Assembly: GCA_022496805.1 (NCBI GenBank)
Contig: CM040103.1
Location: forward strand, 21,428,820-21,492,819
Direction: 5' to 3'
Length of the DNA stretch: 64,000 nucleotides
Source: Pohlia nutans
Lineage: Eukaryota > Streptophyta > Bryopsida > Bryales > Mniaceae
Each line of letters starts with the position of its first letter. Position 1 is the first letter of the stretch. Under the pieces are notes generated by a model. The model made no database searches. It was given only the letters and a program-made list of their open reading frames with translations, and was not told the DNA's origin. The position numbers and the translations under genes are program-made. Shown piece after piece: positions 22,411 to 33,260 of the stretch.

Positions 22411-23694
22411 AATAAGTTTTAGTTCTACTTTTGGTGTTTGTCCTTCTGTTGCATTATGGTCTTGTTTTGGCTATAGGCCTCACTCCTTTCAATGGTAAGT
22501 AATTTAAGAATAATTATTAATTAAGAATCTTTCAACAATTCAAGAATTGTAATGGCTCATTATCTTTGAATTATCTAAAATTGCCCTTACTAACATTTTA
22601 AGTGATAGATTCCACAGGGTTTTTATGAAAAGATTCTTCTTTATTTTGAGCTTTGTGTAAGCATGTTAAATTCTATGGGGTGGTCCATAACGGAAAATAG
22701 GGGCCATGAGCATCAATTGTGAATTCAATTTTCTTAAATAACCCATGGGACTTCTAATATAAAAAAACCAAAAAATGAGCTTCCATGAACCTTTATACTT
22801 TATACATTTTTAGAAGTAGCATGGGAAGATCTCGTTATTTTATTCAGTTGAGATTTGTAATTTAGCCACAACTTGTAAAAAATCAACTCATTTTGTGAAT
22901 CAACTTACACATGGTTGACTTTGCAGATTTAATTTTCTTGTAATTCAATTGTAGGCCAAACTTTAGGAATCAAATTCAAAAAAATTCTTGTGATCTATTA
23001 TATAATGCAAGGTGGGTGCACACATGTACACTCTCCATGACAATTGTGTTGCCAGAATTGTTGCACTGCACGTTGGCACAAACTTATGTAATTTACTATT
23101 TATTGTATAAGACTCATTGATGCATGCACGCTCCTCCCATGGATTCTCCGCCCGAATGGTTGAATTGTGTCGAAGTGGCTCCAACACGGGCGCACCTAAT
23201 CTATTATATAATGTGCATGCGCAAACGCTCTCTACAATGGTTCCGTTGTCAGAATAGTGGTGTTGAAGTGACGCTAGTACATGCTCACCTAGTATAATGT
23301 ATACATGCTCGCATGCGACAATGGTTCTGGCAATATAATTGTCGTGCCATACTTTGAACCAATTTACTAATAAATTATGTAGGAGTTGTTTTCATCATGT
23401 TTCAGAGCACTATTGAAAATTCTCCCAACGAAGTCTCTCTCCTAACCAAGAGTTGTTGAAAAGGTGCACAAAAAATGAAGAAGAAACTCTCAAGTGTGAA
23501 AAGGTAGGGTGGAGAATAGTAATGTTATGAAGAGACATGCCATGAAAAGGCAAAAGAAATTATCGTGCTATCTCATATCTACTACGATTGCAAACATTTT
23601 TACCAATTCTTTGCCTAATGCCGCTTGATCATGGGATTCGATGTGCAAGACCTTGATGTCTCTCGATCGCAATTGAACGAGTGACGAAGGAGCA
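22411..23694. other. Gene-free AT-rich stretch
   Basis: No gene. A diverged repeat with TCTATTATATAATG is present twice (about 22995 and 23202), each followed by sequence rich in CGC/CTC and TTGTTGTCAG. The final 120 bp is probably the promoter and leader of the SET-domain gene. Confidence 0.5.
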
Positions 23695-26236
23695 ATGAAG
23701 GCATTTAGTGAGGATTGGATGAAGCAGCACGATAAAGCGCAGTTGCAAAAATTGTCCGCCCGATTGGAGCGCGCAGGGACACAACAATGGAGCAACTCCG
23801 CCACCGAAGCACCGACAGAGATTCTTCGCAAAGATCCGAAAGGAACGCAGCAAGGGAGAATTCGAGCGGCCACATTGGCTGTCGACACGCGCCTCAGGGG
23901 AGATCGAAAGTTGTTGCACGCAAAACCGGATGTCAGTGTGCCGCTTGCTCGCGTTTCTTGCGAGTGCAGGTTATTATTGTTACTAAGAACGGTCGGATTG
24001 AAATTTTGATCTAAATTGGTTTTGCGTTTTTGTCTATAATTCTTTTTCAACATTTTTGTGATCTCGAGTTGTAACCTCTCAGATGTGATTGAAGAACATT
24101 GGAAAAATCGTTCAAATTACTAAGAACGGTAAGATATTCCAAATGGTTTTGCGTTTTTGTCTATGATTCTTTTTCAACATTTTAGTGTTCTTGAGCTGGA
24201 ACCTCTCAGATGTGATTGAAGAACGTTGAAAAAATCGTTCAAATTACTAAGAACGGGAAGATATTCCAAATGGTTTTGCGTTTTTGTCTATGATTCTTTT
24301 CCAACATTTTAGTGCTCTTGAGCTGTAACCTCTCAAAGCGTTGGAAAAATCGTTCAAATTACTAAGAATGGTAAGATATTCCAAATGGTTTTGCATTTTT
24401 GTCTATGATTCTTTTTCAACATTTTAGTGTTCTTGAGCTGTAACCTCTCAGATGTGATTGAAGAACGTTGGAAAAATCGTTCAAATTACTAAGAATGGTA
24501 AGATATTCCAAATGGTTTTGCGTTTTTGTCTATGATTCTTTTTCAACATTTTAGTGTTCTTTGGTGTTCTTGAGATGTGATTGAAGAATGTTCTTGAACG
24601 CCGTTTCTTGGTGGCTATGGCGCAGGTTGCGAGGGAGCCGAACGTGCACGGCGAACTGCCCCTGTTTGACGAAATGGAAGAGCTGCGGGGTGGAGTGCGA
24701 GTGCCACGGCTTCTGCTGCAACAGCTTCTTCCATACGCCCCGTTTGAGCATGCGGAACGGCGCGCTCGGGGAGGAGCTTTACACGAAATCCGACCTGCCC
24801 CGTTACCGGATCGCCTTTGTTGTCTGTGGGAGAATTATGACGGTTCCTGAGTACTGGCGTTACCATGAGAAGCTATTGCATCGAACCGTGCGCCACTACG
24901 GATTCTCTGTTAGTTGGCCCGGTCCTGCAAATGGTCTTCCCGGAAACCCTGACTTGGATAAGTACGCGGTTGATCCTTTTGATGACATGACGGGCGCCGT
25001 TAACCATAGCTGCGAGCCTAATGTTGTCCTCGAATCGTGGTAAGTGCAGGCGTTCCATTCTGTTGTTTTCATAAATATGGAGGATGATTTCGAGTCGGAT
25101 GTTTGATTGATTAGTGATGATTTACAAATTGCAATTGATCGTAGTTGCAAAGAACGGCGTTCGAGAACGCTCTTGACTCCTAGCTCAGCGTCTATTTGAG
25201 ATTTTTTTTCAACGCTCTACAATTACATGTGAGAGGTTAGAGCTCAAGAACACGTGATGTTGAAAAAGAATTGACAAGTCTAGCAGAAACGTCGTTCGAC
25301 AATCTCAAATCTGGTATATTCGATCATTCTTTGTAACAACGCAATTGATTGCTGTGCAGCTGGGCAAACGGAAAGCTGTATTGCGTAGGGCGAACGGCGC
25401 GCAACATCATGGCCAAGGAGGCTCTCACTGTTGATTACAAGTGAGTATTTGGAGCTCTGTAGAATGTATAAAGATTGTAAGAGATGTGACGATGGCGATG
25501 ACGAATTTCTAGCTTCTTCATGATCTTCCGTTTGGTACAATTTCAGGTGGAAAGGAACCGCGAACCCTCGAGAATTTGCCGAGATATGCCGCTGCAGAGA
25601 GGCATTGTGCCGTGGACTAATCGCAGAGAAAGGCTGCCCGTTCTTTGCATCGAGCGCCGCGTATTATGAGGGAGAAATCACTCGGCTGCAGGAACAGCAC
25701 GCCATTACCGAGAAGGCATTGCAACAGCGCTACGAAGACCTCGCGGCCGCGGAACGAGTGGGATCTAACACAGTGGACCTTGAAATGGACCTGATTCGGA
25801 AAGAGAATGGGAATGGGAAACTGAAAGCGAGTATCGAGCTTATGATTGCAGCAGTAGCGCGATCCAGGGTATCTATTAACGCTCCACCGACTGATCATAA
25901 AGTTGTAGGAGCAAAGCCGGAAGTCACGAAGAAAAGCCACATCTCGCTGTTCAAAAAATCATGCAAAGGATTTGCTTTCTGTTCTCGCATGGAAACCGCA
26001 AAGAAGAGCAGCTTGCGAAAGTCACAATTGAGACGTCGGAGACGAATCCTTACTTCGTGCCTGATTCGGCTCTCTCCACTTACAGATTTGCTCCCGCTCC
26101 CAGCGCCAGGTCGTCGATGGAAAGGCTTGGTTCCTGTACGCCTCGAAGCGTTCCTCGTTCCGCTCCTCCTGCCCGCGGAATTCCTCCGGTCCCCCGCTTG
26201 GCGTTACCACCGCGTCCACGGTACTTGATCGACTAA
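23695..26236 (+). CDS. SET-domain protein (histone-lysine methyltransferase-like)
   Basis: The model is exons 23695-23969, 24626-25039, 25360-25440, 25547-25868 and 26012-26236, in frame, 438 aa. A cysteine-rich pre-SET segment (CEC...CTANCPC....CGVECECHGFCCN) precedes a SET domain with the hallmark NHSCEPN (N218-N224), then EALTVDYKW and a post-SET CRCREALCRG. A segment after it (about 265-310) is probably coiled coil (LQEQHAITEKALQQRYEDLAAAE is charged and heptad-like). The tail is Pro/Arg/Ala-rich. The family methylates lysines using S-adenosylmethionine; the substrate is unknown. The last intron (GTATCT...CAG) is inferred: without it the frame runs to 26228 with a different C-terminus (483 aa) that looks less protein-like. 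The ATG is the first in frame; upstream exons cannot be excluded. Confidence 0.8.
23980..24610. repeat. ~125-bp tandem array in SET gene intron 1
   Basis: Five units each contain TTACTAAGAACGGTAAGATA-like, GTTTTGCGTTTTTGTCTATG and CAACATTTTAGTGTTCTTGA blocks followed by GATGTGATTGAAGAACGTTG. Unit starts are near 23980, 24116, 24243, 24357 and 24484. One unit is shortened. The array makes up almost the whole intron. An inverted partial copy lies in intron 2 (25165-25275). Confidence 0.88.
25165..25275 (-). repeat. Inverted copy of the intron-1 repeat in intron 2
   Basis: GAGAGGTTAGAGCTCAAGAACAC followed by GTTGAAAAAGAAT reads as the reverse complement of the intron-1 unit. It lies between exons 2 and 3 of the SET gene. 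Confidence 0.7.
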
Positions 26237-28444
26237 TAATCACAACATTTGCGCTGACAAGAACATATGCAATTCAGAAGAAGCACCGAATGATGAAGAG
26301 CTAGGCGTCGACCAAAGCATCGTATAATGAAGGAAGCTCCGAATCATACTGTAAACAAAGCTTACGTGATTAGGTTTTCTGGAATTGTGAAACTTCTGAA
26401 GGAATTTGTTGCAAGCGATGCTGCATTTGGTGTACAAACAGAAATGAAGCATTCGTACTGTGGATGCCATTCTCTGCTTCTTTGTCTTCCGGGCACTGAG
26501 ACAATAGCACGGTCTTGCCACAACATGAAGGTAACTGTTATGGGGAAAGAAAAGGAGACGTGCTCTGCAACGAGCCTGTGGTAAGCATTATTTTGTAGTA
26601 CTTTGGCTGTTTATTATTCCATTCCTCAATCTTAATGATTCATTTAACGTTAAAAGGAGCACAAGAGGAATAAGACTAGAATGTGGTAAACCGACATGTC
26701 TTCAGTTAAGATGTATCGCCTTGATTAGGAACTAGCTGGTGTACATGAGGATTCCGGTTTGTTGTGGCGGATTTGAAGAATACGTATCCAGACATACAGC
26801 TGGTTTGAGGTTTACGAAGTTGCGGCAACACGCCGCAGAATCGTCTCCACCGATTCGGTTACAAGTGAGTAACATATCATTGATTTCTGAAGACTACAAT
26901 CTTCGCTTTCTCACTTTTGGATATTTCATTCGGGAAAGGAAATCATTCGCCTGGCTTCACAAGAAAGGTCAAACCTAGTGGGTCTTTGACGAGTGCTTCG
27001 TGGATTGTTTGCTTCTTGTAGATGGACCCGCAACAGAGTGCTGTTCTTGCCCATTGTCGACGCTTCAAAGCTGAACTCTCCTGTCGCCATGTTAACCACG
27101 AGAAGGAGATAAAGTTAGGCATTCTCTGAAATCTCGCTTCAGAATTTCTGCATCGAAGTTTCTGCTTCAGATTGAGAGTGTGGATCAAAGTTGAAGAAGC
27201 CACTTGCCATCAATCAACAAGTTTTATAGAGTACGACGACAAGCTTCTGGTAGTGTTCAACTTGCAACTACATATCTTCTCAAAGTGGCTATACATCCAG
27301 AAAATCTTGCATCTATGAACTGGCCAGATATGCCAAGGATCGAGTCGGCACTCTCAGATTCATAAGCTCGCTGAAAAAGCCATCTCAAGTTGAGATAAAG
27401 GAAACGAATCACTGTGATTCAGTACATCACAACATCATCACCTGACGCAAAACGAACGGAGTTTCTGTTTCGGAATTTAAAAAAATTGCCCAGCATCTCA
27501 CAAGTCACAATTTCATACTAATGGATTGGGTACCCCAATACGTACCAATTAGTGAAGCTCGAAATCCAGCCGATGACGACGACGTTTTCCATACTCTGGG
27601 AGTACGAGGACTCGAGGAGAAGCGCCATTCCAGATCCCAGTCAGATGATGCGAAAGGCTTTGCAAGTTGGGCTTGCCAGAAGTGTCTACATTGATTGAGC
27701 CTATCGTACAACTAGAGGTCCTATGAGCCCTGACATAATGCAAGCTCCAGGTCTGACAACTGATTGAGCTGATAGAGGGGAGCATGTACGTTGAACCTCT
27801 GTACGGTCGGCAGAGATTGAGGGGTTTGGATTTTGTGAGGGAAATGGACTGGCAGAGTTCAAGGCTCAAGGTGCGAGACGACCTCGAGGTTCGGATTTTC
27901 TGTAGCTGGGCGCTGGATCATGGAGAGCCACTGATCACTGACATGGCCAGCAATATACCATAATCTCTTCGGAGATTGGTTCTCTGTGTATAAGTCTAAG
28001 GGCGATCAGTCGGGTTACAGATGATTCTGAACGTAGTATTCCTGACAAGGTGCCATGGCCCAGTTCAATCTTTGACAACTTCATGCCTGCCATTCGGACA
28101 GTACACGCAGCTTTGATCATGGGTTTCAGTTTATGATTGCATCTTAAATGCAGCAGCAGCTTTTAGGCACTACAAGCTTCAGCCGATTTCAAGCTTCATC
28201 TCTCGAGTAACTACCTGTCCAGCTCGATCCTTACATTGATATTTGATTGTGAAGGAGCTTCAAATTACTCAAGTGGTAGCTTGTATATGATCACTCCGAA
28301 AATCAGCTCACGGAAGGGGGACCATGTTTAGACGTCTTAAATTTTAAACATGAAGGTGGCTGAGGAGAGGATGACAGAGTGATTTGAGGCCGTCGTGTGA
28401 TGTGGGTGAGGAGGCTGCATTCTGAAGTTGTGACATTTGTGCTG
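26237..28444. other. Intergenic stretch without recognisable gene
   Basis: About 2.2 kb. The first few hundred bases are likely the 3' UTR of the SET gene. Open frames of 60-106 aa on both strands (for example 27549-27869 -) have no recognisable motif. I see no repeat with defined ends. Confidence 0.5.
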
Positions 28445-31400
28445 ATGGAGTCTTCTTTCAGCTGCTTGAAGCTTGTTGCGGTGGTACTCTTAGCTATGGC
28501 GTGGAGAGTACAATGCAGCCATGGGCGCCTGCTAAATGAGGCAACAATGATCCAACTCTCAGCTGCAACTGCCGACCCTTTCCTGGAGGCCGTCGATCCT
28601 CAGTACGTCTTCTGTTCTCCACTCCCGTCGTAATGTATCAGCAGACTAGTTTTTGTGTTCTTGAGAAAAATCAGTGATGTCCAGCCCTGAGCTTGCATTA
28701 TCAATCTTAACCCCTAAACGTCTAAAACGCCCAATATGGCCATCTGCATCATACTGGCATTTTCTCATTTTACCTCGGTTTTCTGATTGCATTCAACATC
28801 ATTTGAAAGCTCTTGTTCTATACTACAAGATCAACAGTGTCAAACTGAAGTCATTTTCGCACAAACTGATGATTTGCAGCAGGGGGTCCGATATTCCTAC
28901 ACTAAAGAAAATACACAGTGGACGCTTAGGGGTTAAAAGAACAAATCTGAACAATATGGCCATTGCATCACTGAACTTTGCAAGTGGCATTTTCTCGTTT
29001 TAACTCGGTTTTCTGATTGCAAAACATCATTTGAAAGCTCTTGTTCTACACTACAAGATCAACAGTGTCGATCGTGTTAAACTGAAGTTAGTTTCACACT
29101 AACAGATGCTTTCCAGCAGGGGTCCAAGTTTCAAGAAAATACAGAGTGGAAATATGCTTAGGGGTTAACGTCCTTGTGTCCCGCCTTGTGTAGTTACGTT
29201 GCAAGGAAGCGGAACAGTACTCGGCGGATCCTCTCCTCGGCCAACGGGAATCCCGTGGACGATTGCTGGCGCTCCGACCCCAACTGGCACACCCACCGCC
29301 AAGCGCTGGCCGATTGCGCCATCGGATTCGGTAAAAACGCTGCTGGTGGGAAGGCTGGCAACGTCTACGTGGTGACAGACGACAGTGATGACGACGTGGT
29401 GAACCCCAAGGAGGGCACACTTCGCTATGGCGTCTTGCAATCCGAGCCCCTGTGGATCATTTTTGACCGCAACATGAAGATCAAGCTCAAGAATGAGCTC
29501 ATCATGACCTCGTACAAGACCATTGATGGCCGAGGAGCCAATGTTCATCTTTCCGGTGGAGCGGGGCTTAAGATTCAGTTTGTGCAGAACATCATTGTGC
29601 ACGGGATTCATATGCACAACATTGTGCCTACGGGTCCGGCTACCATTCGGAGCACCCCGGACCATGTGGGACATCGGCAGAAGACTGATGGCACCGCCAT
29701 AGCTATTTTCACCAGTCATGATATTTGGGTGGATCATTGCTTCTTCTCCAAAGCGGACGATGGCCTTGTGGACGCCATCCGGGGGAGTACTCGCATCACC
29801 GTTTCGAATAACTACTTCAGCCACCAGGATAAGGTACTCACAGTTGCACTTTTGCTGTCGGTGGTTTTATTGATGCACTTGCTGTAGGATATTACACCCA
29901 TTCTAGTGTTTAGTCCAAGATGCACTAATTGTTTTATAATGACTATTTTTCTATGTAAAATGAACACTTTTACCAAGTTATGGATGTTCTCCTACATGAA
30001 TAGTACCAAAAATCTTCAATCTTGGTTAAAACATTTGCCTTGAGTAAATAGTTAGTGTTGCTTGGACTAAATACAATAAATAATGGGTGTAGTGGTTTAC
30101 TTCGTTGAGACCTTGGTTGATGAGTATAGGTAATGTTATTTGGAGCACACAAGCAAGATACGGAGGATAGAGACATGACTGTCACGGTGGCGTTCAATCA
30201 CTTCGGACCTGGTCTTATTCAGCGCCTTCCCAGGTACGTGCTAAATTTAATCCAGAACGAGGCTATCTAGATTGAAAACATCAATCAACTAACGGCCAGA
30301 GCTATCTCGCTTATTGAAAACCTTGCATCATAACTTAAGATACAGTTCACGCGAGCTATGGATTGTATCTTAAGTTAACCCTGAGCGCCTTTCATTCTTT
30401 AGTTTGTAATGTGTTGTACGTTGTGAGCTGATCGAGCTGAATTTATGGTTTTGGAAATGGCAGGATGCGCTTTGGGTATTGTCATGTTGTGAATAACGAC
30501 TACCCGTCTGGATGGGGAATGTACGCTATTGGAGGGAGTGAAGACCCCACGTTTCTTAGTGAAGGGAATCGCTTTGTGGCATCTGACACCAAGGAGGTAA
30601 ATTATTCGGTTCATTTCTGAAGTCTACCATTCACCTCATCAACTCCTGCCAATTTGTACCAACACCGTTGCTATTGTTAGTGTACCTACTCTGGTTTGAA
30701 AAGTCTGAGTGGTTGGAGGCTAATAAGCTGCTCTGGTGAAGTACACTTTGCTGAAGTAATTATATAGAGCGGGTGGGGGCTTGAATCTCTAAGTCATGGC
30801 CTCTAGTGACCCCGGGGGGTGCACTCTTTTATTTGTGTGAACACTACCGTACTATGTATACATGCAAGAAGTATATTTAGGGCCAAAAATAGGGTTGTAT
30901 ATTTACATTAGACATATATACATGAACAAGTATAAGAATCTTCTAACATATACAAGGAGTATTTTAAAGGGGTCATGAACGCACTGTTTAATAAAGAGTG
31001 CACCCCCGGGCTAGTGACATTCCATTCCCTGAATTTGGATTCAATAATCAAAGCGAAAACAACACCCATTATCCAACACGAAGCAATTGCTTTCCAACTC
31101 TCACAGGTCTTGGTGATCATGTGATTTCAGGTGACAAAGCGCGTGGATGACGGAGGCAAGGACTACGGTGGCGAGGAGAATTGGAACTGGGCCTCGAGTG
31201 GCGACCTGTTCCTCAACGATGCCATATTCAAAAGCTCGGGAGCCAACGACGGGGCCACCGTGTACAAATTGGCCACCAGTTTGTCAGCCCGGCCGGCATC
31301 AATGGTGGAATCCATTACCAGCGATTCGGGGCCCCTCATGTGCGCAGCAGGGGTACTACTACTCATCATCTGCACAACTCTTAATTAACTACCGCTCAAG

Positions 31401-31891
31401 CTTTGAAAAGAATAACAAAGCAACTAATTGCTACATTCATACCCCAAATAGATATTTGTAATTTTCACGTCTCATAAGTATAATCTTCAATATAATCCTC
31501 ATTGACGAAAATATTCAAAAATTGTGTGTCATGTAGTTATAGGAATAGTCCTCGTAAATTTCAATGATGGGTGCCAACATGTTATTACTTTTAACACATG
31601 TTTCAAATTTAATTGGACACCAGAACTTTCTAAAATTTTGAACCATTTGTAGACTGTCTCTCCTTGGGATGGAGACAATAAGACCTCTCTCGCAATCTGA
31701 CAAGAGCTTCACATGCCTTTGGATATATGTATATCAAAGCTCATTTCTAATTAACGATTGATGTGCAGGATGGATATTGTGCTGGAAACTACGACCTCCA
31801 GTCGATCAGCAGAGGCACCAAGAGATTACAACCACCGGTGTTCTTTCTTTTGATACTGTTGCCAGTGCTCTTGCCTCCAGTTTTGCATTGA
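28445..31891 (+). CDS. Pectate lyase, polysaccharide lyase family 1
   Basis: Six exons (28445-28602, 29194-29833, 30130-30233, 30464-30596, 31131-31352, 31769-31891) give 459 aa in frame. ATG 28445 ([10 protein letters not shown]...) starts a signal peptide of about 25 residues, so the enzyme is secreted to the wall. It cleaves de-esterified homogalacturonan by beta-elimination with Ca2+. PL1 landmarks are PVDDCWR, the LADCAIGFG block, [27 protein letters not shown] (231-247, Ca-binding Asp region), [40 protein letters not shown] (catalytic Arg region 298-303) and GNRF. The C-terminus ends in a run of hydrophobic residues ([17 protein letters not shown]), suggesting a GPI anchor. If the last intron is retained, translation stops at 31388 with another hydrophobic tail ([13 protein letters not shown]). 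Confidence 0.92.
28707..28936 (+). mobile_element. TTAA-type MITE, family H copy 1
   Basis: 230 bp from TTAACCCCTAAACGTC to GTGGACGCTTAGGGGTTAA. Interior markers are TTTTCTGATTGCA, CATCATTTGAAAGCTCTTG and TACTACAAGATCAACAGTG. It lies in intron 1 of the pectate lyase gene and shares its right TTAA with copy 2. Confidence 0.8.
28933..29168 (+). mobile_element. TTAA-type MITE, family H copy 2, adjoining an exon
   Basis: A direct tandem neighbour of copy 1. The right end GCTTAGGGGTTAA finishes 25 bp before the exon 2 acceptor (AG 29192-29193). The left terminal repeat is degenerate (TTAAAAGAACAAATCTG). The terminal TTAAC matches a plant branch-point consensus at a suitable distance from the acceptor. 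Confidence 0.75.
30811..31010. mobile_element. hAT-type MITE in pectate lyase intron 4
   Basis: 200 bp with inverted ends CCCGGGGGGTGCACTCTTT and AAAGAGTGCACCCCCGGG. It is flanked by a perfect 8-bp direct repeat CTAGTGAC (30803-30810 and 31011-31018). An 8-bp duplication is the hAT-superfamily signature. It is non-coding. Confidence 0.88.
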
Positions 31892-33260
31892 AATTGCTAG
31901 GAGATACCGACACCTTACGAACGTTGACATTTTTCCCTCAACTTGCTAGGTCGATGTCTGTCTGGGACAATGAAGCCATTGAGTCAAGTTGAACAATGTG
32001 ACAACATTAGGAATTCGGCTCTAATTGATTAGTGACTTGCTCTAATTGGTGGCTTGTTATACAGAACTAAGTAGCTAAGATTTTCACCTTGAGTGGTGAG
32101 AATCACGACACGTCCATTTTCCAATCACCTTATTCGAATCCTTCCTAATAAATAAATGAGAATTTGCATTTATTTAAAGGGAGAATGCCGGTACTTTTGG
32201 ATTCAAAGATTGCATTTATTTCATAAGAACATCAACATCAGTCTAAAGGAGCAGCACAAAATCCAAATCCAATATTAGGTGCAATTGAATGTGGAAATAT
32301 CATCTTTTAAAAATTTATAATTTTCAATCCTCTCATGAAAAAAATTAACATTACCATCACTTTTCCCCTGCTGAAATGTTTAAATTAGTTATGCATGCAT
32401 GTTGAAATGCTTCTGGGGTAGGATCAGATAAGTACCTCGTGGGAAAAGCCTTCTCATGGAAGTATTTTGCAAACTAAAAATTCACAAGGTGGGCTGCAAC
32501 ATCTTCTCAATTACAGTAGAAGATTTTGGCTGCATTTCACTTACAACGAAGGAAATGCATTTTTGAAAAACAATTCTGCAAATTCCAGGAGAATCATGTG
32601 CATACCAGTAAGTGTAGCGCCTTTGTTGCATAACCTCTGCATTGGCACGAAAAGAAACCCTTTCACACCTTGTTTTGCAAAGTTGACCTCCATGTGATTA
32701 AGGAAGAGCTTCTCAAGCCAATGAGCTTTTGTCTTGAAATGTGGAACAGAGTAAATCAGATCTGTAATTCCGCTCGACTTTGCTCTAATAAAATGGCACT
32801 GGTCTCAAAAGGTACCATTCCCCTACTATGAAAGAATTTTTAGTCGGAACCCCAGTACCTCAGTAATGGTGATTCACAGTTGGCCAAAGTGAGTTCAAGT
32901 TATCGGACATCAAATCAAACCGCTTGTCCGAAGTAAAGCAATGTACAATCAAAATTTTCAATCCTCGATAACTATTCTGTGACCAGTGGTCAACCTAGTG
33001 CTGTGCATGTCGAGTGATTGTGAGGGCTATTCAATCTATGGTGTCAGTACTTCATCGATCAAGCTCTATTCAGTGCTGAACGCTCTTTGAAAAAGAAATG
33101 GAGACAAATATTACAACGGCAATGTACCAAAACTCTATCTCAGGGTCAACCACACTATCCATTTACGAGAATTACCCTTAATTGAAGAGCCGGAATATCA
33201 CCAACAAAAACATGCTTGCCTGGCACAGCAGTCTTAACTGATGCTTTTGGCTCAGAAATG
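31892..33260. other. Intergenic region between convergent genes
   Basis: The 3' ends of the pectate lyase (+) and STRUBBELIG-family (-) genes face each other here. No gene or bounded repeat is visible. Both 3' UTRs must lie in this 1.4 kb. Confidence 0.5.

Noticed and set aside
29165..29824. 219-aa frame antisense to the pectate lyase exon
   Set aside because: A shadow of a GC-rich coding exon; the sense strand encodes all PL1 motifs.
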